A stretch of DNA of 64,000 nucleotides, taken from positions 248,001 through 312,000 of the forward strand of contig JABYQN010000002.1 of NCBI GenBank assembly GCA_022606135.1, given 5' to 3'. Positions 55,809 to 64,000 of the stretch are shown here, one piece after another. The position numbers were made by a program, and so were the translations under genes. Position 1 is the first letter of the stretch, and each line of letters opens with the position of its first letter. The notes beneath the pieces were generated by a model. The model was not told the DNA's origin, made no database searches, and saw only the letters and a program-made list of their open reading frames with translations. Source of the DNA: Fomes fomentarius. Taxonomy: Eukaryota; Basidiomycota; Agaricomycetes; Polyporales; Polyporaceae.

Positions 55809-57507
55809 TTCAGGTGAGTTGACGACACTTGGAGAGAGAGGATTGTGAACGTGGACTTCAAACTGGAACTAGACTCAGCTTCGCAACGATTCTGAGAACG
55901 TCAAGCTCTTCGCATGAGCTTTCCTCCATACTGAGGGCTCTAGGTAGTGCGTGACGCGCAAGTTCGTGTAGCATGCCTCTAATGCGATAGATACAACCTT
56001 CAGTTAATGGTAAGTAACAACTCTATCTTCACGCGTAGATCTGGCCAGTGCCAAAACCGTGTCTTGCATCTGCGATTCCTGTTTGTAAGTGCTCCCTTCA
56101 GTAAGTGCTTACCAATAGGCAGTGCAATCAATACCAGCTGTTGGTGCTGTACGCATTGCTCTTGTCTACCTCAGAAGAATATGATGATAGGACGGCGCGA
56201 CTTCCACTCGCTGCGTTCATTGCCTCGATGCCTTACCTTGATGTATCGCCGGCGACCACTCCCCTTGGCATAGCTCGTTCTATCTCTCTGACCTCGAGTC
56301 TGCTCCTTGATAGGCAATTGGCCTGGGGTGACGTCCTCCGGTTCATACATGTGGCGAGTCCTTCCCATCTCTCGCCGTACTCACATGATGTACCAAGTAT
56401 TGACTGCGTGTAATAGACGCCACTGTTATCACCATTTCGATTGTACAAGCTGTGCCTGCGGAAGCACCTGTCCACCAGACTCGCAGAACTCTGCATGGGT
56501 CTTCCTGGAGCCATTGATTCTTGACGTGTGCCTCAGTGGATGTGTATCGCCTCTTCCTCATGAACTATGTCATTGCGGGACACCGGGCAGCGGAGGCTCG
56601 GACGAATGATCCTGGCGAAGATCGCTTCACCAAGTAGGTCGGTTGATTGTGAGGTGCACGGTATGTCATCGCCGGGGACGTGCACTGCCCCGCATCTATC
56701 TGTCACAATCTCGGGAGTCGCCATTTATCTTGCTCCGTCGTGGCAAGGAAGGAGGAGTATGGAACAACCGGCCTCGTGGAATGTTGCCGTACTAGTCAGA
56801 AGTGTCCTTTCGACGCTACTCGAAGCACTTCGGTGCTTCCCCGATGGACCCGGAAGCCACCGCCAGTGCTCGATGCTCGGAGCGAGGTGAGTGGAAGCTC
56901 CGAGGCTCTATGGCAAAAGAGCCTCCGCGTCTCAATCGAAGGCGCACGCACGGGGACGGGGGGATGATGTCCTTCCTACTCCTGTGGTGTCTCATTGTAT
57001 GATATCATCTGGGGAGATGATGGCAGATATCGAGGACCGCTGGCAAGATCTCACGTACAGTTTGTCATACTTATTTCTGTCTACCTCGCCGGGCATGATG
57101 GCAGATATCGAGGACCGCTGGCAGGATCTCACGTACAGATTGTCATACTTATTTCTGTCCGCCTTGCCTCGCCGAGCGTGAATATCGCTACTCGCGAATC
57201 TTCCTGCACAGCCGGGAGCTCACACTATGTAACACGGCCCGAGGCGCCGAGTTTGCGTCTGTTTGGCCAACGTGGCGCGGAGGAGACGATAAAAAGCAGA
57301 AAGTGAGACACGAGCTCCGTCTTATTTCTATCTCCTTTCTACTTCTTTGCTCATGTTAGTTCTTAACCAGCTCGCATACTCAGTGCTTTCCCTCACCAAG
57401 TAGCGCACGCTTAGCGTCGCGGGCGTGTCAGCGCGTCCGGGGCGTTGTCTCCAAACCCGCATACAACCAACTCCTCGTCGTCGTATTACCCGGGTTCTGT
57501 GACCGTC
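55809..57507. other. 1.7 kb intergenic with a tandem repeat
   Basis: No supported gene. Contains a 78-bp tandem duplication at 57017-57172, listed separately. The right end must hold the promoter of the copper-fist gene. Confidence 0.45.
57017..57172 (+). repeat. 78-bp unit in two tandem copies
   Basis: The unit starting ATGATGGCAGATATCGAGGA at 57017 recurs at 57095 with only a few substitutions (for example CAAGATC versus CAGGATC). The near-identity implies a recent event. It lies 340-490 bases upstream of the copper-fist ATG. Confidence 0.92.
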
Positions 57508-59509
57508 ATGGTGGGTGCTGACGCTGCCTCGTTCAGAGGCCAGTGTCATTAAGCATATTTGGGTGCCCTCCAGGTTTACGTTGGCGATAAGAAATACGCA
57601 TGGTACGCGCTCGCGACACGACGTCATGCTTTCGCTAATCGTGATGGGTGCCCATATATAGTGAAACGTGTATCAAGGGACACCGCTCCTCGTCCTGCAA
57701 ACACACCGACCGACCTCTTTTTGAGATCAAGAAGAAAGGTCGTCCGGTAACCCAGTGCGAACATTGCCGGGAACTGAGAAAAACGCGTCAAATTCACGTC
57801 AAATGTCTCTGTGAAACCAAGGACGCCGGTGAAGGCGCCGCGTCCTCGAGTCAAGGTGTGTTAATGCATTTCAACCAGTGTTGTCTCGGTGTCATCTGAC
57901 CTGTAAGGCTGCCCTGGGTTGTTGATCCTTAGGTGGAGTAAAGTTGCCGGCTTGCGCCGCGTTCCCCAGTGGTCTACCCGAAGAGCTACTGGGTGCGTCG
58001 GTTGCGTGTCAGCCCTTCTCAGAAGGATCCGACTCGGAACACAGCAGTAAGCCGCTGTATTGAGTATAAATCCTCATATGCTTACCCACATCTACAGACC
58101 GTGAGTGTTGCTGCAAGGAGAGCGGGTCATGCACTTGCTGGACCCCGCGCGTGCGAGCCAAAAGTTCCGCTAAGACCCCGGCTCGGCGCAGCTTTGAGAC
58201 TCGACCCATGGGCTCTCACCTCAGTGACCGCGTCACTCAGCCTGCTGCTCTCGTTGCGGAGGCCCATTCCCGCCATGCCCGGCCGGTCCTCCCGAAGCCG
58301 CCTAGCGAGTCAATATCCTCTACTTCTAAAACGTCCCGTGATCCTTCCTCCATCCCTGGCAGCCGCCTTTCAACGCACGGACAGTCGTTCTACAGCCCTT
58401 ACAACCGTGCTTACGAGTACTCTCACGGGTCCAGCTATCCGATCGTTGTCGAAAGTTTCCCCAGCAATATCCTCAACGCATCTCCGAACTCTAGCACTCC
58501 CTTTGACTCATGGGCTCTGGGCGAGGACACAGCATACCCAGGCTCACCTAGCATCTGTAGATGCGGCTCGTCGTGCGCCTGTCCTGGCTGCGTCGAACAT
58601 AGTGGACCTGCTACAGACCCGTCCGCTGCCTGCTCGAATCCGGACACATGCAGCGCTTGTCTGGACTGCAACATCAGTGCGCTCACCGCCCTCACTGTCG
58701 ATACCACCTCGACTATCTACGACCCTTCTCAGATGCAAAACATCGACGAATGGCTCCGCCAAGTCTCTTCCATGCCCGACCTTTCGTCTTCTGCTATTCA
58801 GTCGGAGCCCCCTGTCTTCCCATCGACCGGCACCCAAAGCCAGCCCGACCTCCGCTACGACGCCGCCATGATACAGTTCTCGGGCATGTGGAGCAACACT
58901 CAGGCCTCGTCCCCATTCTCTCCCACCATCATCGAGGAATGCTGTGGCGGACGGTGTAAGTGTACCTCCGGGATGTGTGCATGCCCCAGCGACTGCTGTG
59001 GGTGCTGCCAGGGCTGCGAATGCAACGATTGCGTCCCCGACATCAGGTCTGGGCGTACGCTGACCTTCGCGACCTCGGGCGAGAGGGGTCCTTGCTGCGG
59101 TAGCGGGGGGCGCAGCGCCGGTGCTGTGTCTTCTTCTGTTGCTGGCCCGAGCCGCAGGGCGAGTTCTGCGGCGGCTAGTGTGCCGCCCATGAGCCCGTCT
59201 GGCACTTGGCTGACACCGAATATGCTCACAGTTCCCCGACTATCTCTCAGTCGTGCCTCCTCGTCCTCATCCAAGTCTTCCGCTCTGCCCTCCACCTCTT
59301 CCTCGCCTGGGCCTTTTGGAGACATGAGTGATACGGCGCAGCGTCCTGGTGCGATGGATCCTGCGGTGGGCTCGTGCTGCTCCTCGATGGGCAACTTGAG
59401 TACCGGCCCTCCAAACATGTCCGGTGGCGGTCCCTCGTGGTCACATCGTCGTGGGTCTGACCATAACGAATATCGGACGAATGATTCCAAGTATACGCGT
59501 CGTTTCTGA
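57508..59509 (+). CDS. Copper-fist transcription factor (Mac1/Cuf1-type) with Cys-rich sensing motif
   Basis: Copper-responsive DNA-binding regulator. The first coding exon is just the ATG (57508-57510), followed by a 63-nt intron. Exon 2 gives VYVGDKKYA, exon 3 ETCIKGHRSSSCKHTDRPLF, EIKKKGRPVTQCEHCRELRK and IHVKCLCE: a complete copper fist with Cys/His zinc ligands and the (K)GRP minor-groove motif. Later exons add GVKLPACAAFPSGLPEELLG and NRECCCKESGSCTCW. The C-terminal half has CRCGSSCACPGCVEH, exactly C-x-C-x3-C-x-C-x2-C-x2-H as in the REP motifs of copper-sensing activators, and a second cluster beginning CCGGRCKCTSGMCACP then CCGCCQGCECNDC. TGA 59507-59509. This layout favours a Mac1/Cuf1 role (activation of copper uptake in copper shortage) over a detoxification Ace1 role. 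Confidence 0.9.
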
Positions 59510-60102
59510 ACATGTACGCACGGTTCGTGCGTTCGTACGTTGATCCATAGTCTCCCTTCCTGCGATGTACTTCTAGCCACTCTGCGCTTCTTCCGCGATG
59601 CTCCTTGCTCTTCTCAAATGCTTCCGTAACGAATCTGCGAAGTCTCTAAGCTTCACTTGTCCTACTTTACCTGGTCTCCATTCTTAGCGTACACGTTGCA
59701 CGAATGACGAGGCTTTCGGGTATTTAGAACATAAATGGGACTATGTTTCCTTGTCTGGTCCAAAAGACGGCATTAAGGGCATGTCCTGTGTCTTTATTTA
59801 GAACGTTCGCGCCGGCATCTATCCCAGACACTCTCGTCAAATTGTCCTCGTCAAATTGTCCACTATCAAACGGACACCGCACCGAGTCCTCCGAATGCCC
59901 ACATTCACGAGTACAGGTCAAGCAATCGGTCACACAGAACGGACTTCCATGCGTTTAAATTGTCGTTACTTCCTTCTTCTATTAGTCTACATACACACAC
60001 GTGAGCGACGCCATACGGCATGTTACAGCAAGAGCATCCACACCAGACAGCGCAGTCCCGTCCGTCTCGAAGTCCAGCACCACAGCGCTCGCAGCACAAG
60101 CC
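59510..60102. other. Intergenic, 590 bases, between convergent genes
   Basis: 3' flanks of the copper-fist and alanine aminotransferase genes. A short direct repeat (GTCAAATTGTCC twice at 59835-59861) is the only structure noticed. Confidence 0.45.
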
Positions 60103-61760
60103 CTACAAGCCGCCGTACTTTGCGACGAACGTTTTGTGGAAGTCCTCGAGCGCGCTCACGTACTCCTCGACACCGGGGCAGAGGCACGTCAGGCGGTAAT
60201 GGTGCTCGCCGTCCTTCTGGCCGAACCCAGTGCCAGGGACGACGCAGATGCCGGTCGCGTCGAGCAGCTCGAGCGCGTACAGCGTGTCCGGGCTCTTGCC
60301 CTGCCTCCGCGCCTCCTCGACGGCCTTGTCTGGCAGCTCGAGCTTCGGGTACAGGTACAGCGCTCCGGGCGAGTCCACGCACGACACGCCCGGGAGCGAG
60401 TTCAGACGGGCGGCCATGAGCTGCGTGCGGTGGCGGAGCGCGGCGTGGATCGTGTCCGTCTCCTGCTTCCACAGCGCGTACGACGGCTGGCCCGGCTTCG
60501 GCGGGCGCACGAGACAGTCGACGCCGATCTGGCCCGAGAGCGGCGGACAGAGCGTGACGCTCGCCATCTTGTACAGCATCGCGCGCACTTCGTCCGAGAT
60601 GTTCGTGCACTCGAAGTACCCGCCGCGCCGGCCGCACTCGCCCTTGACGCCCTTGGAGATGGAGTGGAAGGAGAAGAGGGGGATGGGCGAGTTGAGCTCG
60701 CGCACGACCTGCTTGAAGGAGTGGAAGGGGTGCGTGTCCGGCCGGTGGAGGTTCGCCTGGTACACCTCGTCGGCGAGGAGGACGAGCGAGTGCTCCTCGC
60801 ACAGCTTCACGAGCTCCTGCATCGTCTTCTTGTCGAGGATCGCACCTGTCGGGTTGCCCGGGTTGATCACGACGAGCGCGCGCGGGGCGACGCCGTCGTT
60901 CGCTGCTTTCGTGAGCGCCGCCCTGATTTCGTCGAGCGAGGTCGACCAGCCTTCCGGCTCGGACAGATGATACGGAAGCGGGACGCCCGAGAACTGCGCG
61001 AGCGTCGCGGTGTAGAGCGGGTACTGCGGAATCGGGATGAGAATCCCAGTCACGTTCGGGGTGATGAGGGTGTTGAGGATCAGCGACACGCCCGCGGATG
61101 CGCCAGTGGTCAAGAATATGTCTTCGGGGTCGCTTGGGTACCCATCGCGTTCTGGACGAGTGGAGGGAGTTGTGTGAGCGCGGGGCGCGCCGGGACAAGA
61201 GTATGACATGGGGGACATGGGATCACGGACCTTCAATGAACTTCACGACACTTTTGCGGATGAACGGGACTCCTTTGCTATGCGAGTACGCGCCAATGGA
61301 CCCGATATGCTCCTGCAGCTCCTTCGCGCGGTCGAGCACGTCTTGCGGCCACTTGCCCTTGACGAGCTCCGCGAGCGGCGGGTACTCCATGAGGGCAGCG
61401 ACCTGCGCGGATGCTCTATTCCCCGCTCTTCGCGACATGTAGCGTAAATAGGGGACGCACCTGGCGGGTGAAAGTGAGAGGCGGCTGGTCAAGCCCCTTC
61501 TGTTGCGGGTTTCCGATATTGGACGAGATGACTTTGCTGAATGGGAGGTCGTGCTTTTCGCTCTGCAGCTTTTCGCGCAGGTCCTCGGCTTTGATCGCGA
61601 GCTCACCGCGCACGGCATACTGGACCTTGAGGATCGCGGGGTTGAGCTGGTCCACGGTGAGGGGGCGCATTTTGGTAGTGGTGGTGGAGAAGGAGGAAGT
61701 CTGAGCTCTGGTCAGGCGGAAGAGCGGGTTATGTACACGGCGAGACACCAGGCTGATCAT
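60103..61760 (-). CDS. Alanine aminotransferase, probably mitochondrial
   Basis: PLP enzyme interconverting alanine + 2-oxoglutarate with pyruvate + glutamate. ATG 61760-61758 starts a typical mitochondrial presequence (MISLVSRRVHNPLFRLTRAQ), followed by MRPLTVDQLNPAILKVQYAV, the usual cytosolic-type start. Landmarks: GNPQQKGLDQPPLTFTRQ, intron, ALMEYPPLAELVKGKWPQDV, IGAYSHSKGVPFIRKSVVKF, intron, ERDGYPSDPEDIFLTTGASA, IPIPQYPLYTATLAQF, NPGNPTGAILDKKTM, LLADEVYQANLH, and SFHSISKGVKGECGRRGGYF with the PLP lysine in SISKG. It ends KTFVAKYGGL, TAG 60105-60103. Three exons, mostly one long exon. A long antisense open frame on the + strand is a codon-bias shadow. Full family length. Confidence 0.93.
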
Positions 61761-62962
61761 GGGAGGCTAGGCTGCGCTGTGGACCGTGGCTGATGGTCGA
61801 GATTATTATCGCTGGATATCTCCTCTTCGTCGATCAATGCCAGCCGGGTCGGCGTGCCAGAGAGGAGGTGCTGGTGAGCAGAAGTCGACCACGTCGACCA
61901 CGACGATGAGCGCGAGTCATCCCCGCATACTTATGCGGAGGTAAATAGCTGGCGAGATCGGTCGGACTGGATCAGCGCTCGCTAATTAACCCGGTCCGGA
62001 CGCCCGCCTCAGCCTGGCGCGAAAGCTGCAGGAAACCTACCAAATACAATCTTCGCAGGTCATCACGAGGACGAAGAAGGATACTCATGTTCGCGATTGA
62101 CGAGGGCCCAGGGGTGAGCAGGAAACGGGGAATGCTCGGGGTAGAGATGCACGTTGTGTGGGTAATACCGGGAGCATTGATTGAACTTGAAGTTGGTTCT
62201 TACTGAATTCGTCGTATTAGTGAGAAGATGGTGCGGCGCCAAACATACCATGCACAAGGTTAGAAGGTACCAATGATCGACCAGATAGCTTCCATGTTCA
62301 CAAGTAAATGGCAGAGGTCATCATAGACAAGGAGAATGTAGCGTACCGTTTTGGAGGAGTAGAGGGAATAGTAGATTTGATATGAAGCCTTCACTCTGAC
62401 TTTTTGAGTGAAAAGTTGATGAGGGGGACGACATGGTGAAAGAACTGTATCCTCAGCTATTAAATGTGTATAGAAGACTTGTGGGCATTGTGTAGACTGT
62501 TCTGGGGGTAGAGACACGAAGCTCAACTTCAAGAAGTTCATGAGCGCTCGACGCCACGCAGGACTCGACGAGGATGTTATGGGTGAGATGACAGCTACAA
62601 TAAACCTAGTGCGGCCGGGTAACGCAAAAGGGACTTGCCGCATTATACGCGGGAAGGACGTTCGCTAAGTCTACCAGTCAACCGTCAGAGGAGTCGAGAC
62701 GGAGAATGCAACTCAACGCGGGGCAAGGCACATGATCGTGGAGGATGGGGCAGACGCCCAAGCGAGCCACGGTGCGCGATGTCGCGGCGCGTCGCGCTTC
62801 ACCATGATGTCGCGCGAACGTCCTCGAACATCAACATCCCCTCTCAATCCCACCTTCCCCCGTGGGCGTCGTCGACAACCGACAAAAAGTCTCAACATAC
62901 TCCCTCCTAGGCCCTGACACTTCGCCTCGTAACCTCTGCTCAACATCGTCTGCTGCTATATT
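61761..62962. other. 1.2 kb intergenic between divergent genes
   Basis: Promoters of the aminotransferase and of the Hikeshi homologue. Nothing coding recognised on either strand. Confidence 0.4.
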
Positions 62963-63706
62963 ATGTTTGGGTGTCTGGTCGCGGGTCGCTTGCTTCAGAC
63001 CAACCTCCAACAGATAGACGAGACCCACGCGATTTTCGAGCTACCAGCAGCGGGGTCGATCAACCATGTATGCGTGTTCTTGCTAGGCACAGGTGCGTGG
63101 TTTGATTTCTATCATCCTCATCGTCGGTACTAACCCGTCGCGTTTCACGTGTCAGTGCCATTCCCGGAGGGCTATGGCGCGACAGTGCATTTCTTCTGGC
63201 CAGGAAAAGGCTTCCAGCTCCTAGGGATGTGAGTTTTCCTCTGTCTACTAGCATCGCGCGTATATCCGATGTTGACAGTCCCGCCACGAAGGCTCTCGAA
63301 CGAGAAACCATCTGCGATATTTCGTCTCCGCGGCACCTATTCCGCACAATCCACCAACACGCATGCGGTGTTCACCGACGCAGCGAACGATGCTGGACCG
63401 TCGGATGTTACTGCATTCCTCGGGCTCTCTGTCGAGCCACTACCACAGATCATGCAAGAGGTCTCCGTCCTTCCATCAAGCGTCGCGAAAGCGCAGGCGA
63501 ATCCGGTGGCGGACGCGACCCTCATGGCGGAGCGCGTCGTGAAAAACCTATTCAACTACGTCTCGAGCTTCGTCGGTGGTAACCCATCGGCGATATCGCC
63601 GGATCTTATGATCCCGATGGGCATGATCGCAAAGTGGTACGAAAACTTCGTGTCGAAGGTCAGGAGTTCGGGGGTGGGATTCTTGGAGAGGCAGGATTAC
63701 GAGTAG
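62963..63706 (+). CDS. Hikeshi/OPI10 family protein
   Basis: Homologue of Hikeshi, the carrier that imports Hsp70 into the nucleus during heat stress (yeast Opi10). ATG 62963: [42 protein letters not shown], intron, [20 protein letters not shown] then QLLGM. The second intron (63229-63291) ends in AAG, because only that acceptor yields [16 protein letters not shown], the conserved strand; the nearer CAG would break frame. The C-terminal part includes [28 protein letters not shown] and [19 protein letters not shown], ending ERQDYE, TAG 63704-63706. Length and motif order match the family. Confidence 0.92.
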
Positions 63707-64000
63707 CGACCGAACTTGGTGAAGGGAGTTACAGAAGTGAGTGTACGCTTCATAATAGAAGCGACCGCCGACTGGAAGGGACCTGAGTCGATGGAGCAAC
63801 GAAGTAGCTCTCTCTTCTTGTACTAGTAGGCACTAATCCACGATGTGTACATCCGCATGGAGTACATATAAGTGCACTGACATAACTCCAACCATTCAAC
63901 AGCATCGCCAGTTCCCCATCTTTGGCATTCTGCGTCTTGTCCAGTCAGTGTCTCCTCACCTCATTTCCAGTACCTCGATTGCTTTGATTGCTACGAACGG
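63707..64000. other. Right edge of window, 3' flank of the Hikeshi gene
   Basis: Short terminal segment. A TATA-like ACATATAAG at 63864-63872 might belong to a gene beyond the window. No coding sequence supported. Confidence 0.35.

Noticed and set aside
60001..61206. 401-codon open frame on the + strand, and a second long minus-strand frame, overlapping alanine aminotransferase
   Set aside because: Both are shadows of the GC-rich third-position bias of the aminotransferase exon; the products are Arg/Val- or Arg/Pro-rich without domains.
1..64000. CRISPR arrays, operons, bacterial-type promoters or terminators
   Set aside because: The window is eukaryotic nuclear DNA with spliceosomal introns; no such structures were found.

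Overview
The window is nuclear DNA from a basidiomycete fungus, most likely a wood-decay agaricomycete of the polypore type. The genes are dense and split by many 45-70 nt GT-AG introns (some GC-AG). The families fit: a copper-fist regulator, BTB and kinase-like expansions, ABCC transporters and a Delta-12 desaturase. There are no prokaryotic features, no complete transposon and no RNA gene that I can support. Exon joins were inferred by eye from splice consensus, reading frame and, where possible, comparison of paralogues inside the window.

Layout. 1-5382 (+) is the 3' part of an ABCC transporter; its closest relative in the window is a complete ABCC gene on the other strand at 20044-27317. 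Between them lie a zuotin-type J-protein (5791-7275, -), a WRN-like 3'-5' exonuclease (8055-9858, +), a kinase-like gene (10491-12027, -), two tandem single-pass membrane proteins (13003-15809, -) and the Delta-12 desaturase (17812-19857, +). 29600-41603 holds a proline-rich unknown protein and four BTB/POZ paralogues (one with an in-frame stop), interleaved with proteasome beta-4 (34752-35458, +) and a beta-trefoil lectin-like gene (37145-38404, -). 41733-46278 carries a coiled-coil unknown and CDC20. 48018-52765 is an accessory block of unknown and degenerate kinase-like genes. 53343-55400 is RRP9, 57508-59509 a copper-fist transcription factor, 60103-61760 alanine aminotransferase and 62963-63706 a Hikeshi/OPI10 homologue.

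Conserved housekeeping genes (ribosome-associated chaperone, proteasome, APC/C activator, U3 snoRNP, transaminase, Hikeshi) alternate with fast-evolving, duplicated genes. The accessory genes show recent gene birth and decay: the ABC copy at the left edge has a 1-nt frameshift and a lost splice donor relative to its paralogue, one membrane-protein paralogue and one BTB paralogue each have an in-frame TGA, the 3' end of the exonuclease gene has a broken copy 2.9 kb away, and the lectin 5' end plus its divergent promoter has been copied upstream of the fourth BTB gene.

The most distinctive sequence-level signals are tiny exons: 7 nt in both ABC genes, 8 nt in the desaturase where it encodes part of the first histidine box, and a coding first exon that is only the ATG in the copper-fist gene. 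AG|GCAAGT GC-AG introns also recur. I did not find a convincing new multi-gene system; the strongest candidate for follow-up is the BTB/lectin cluster with its duplicated bidirectional promoter.
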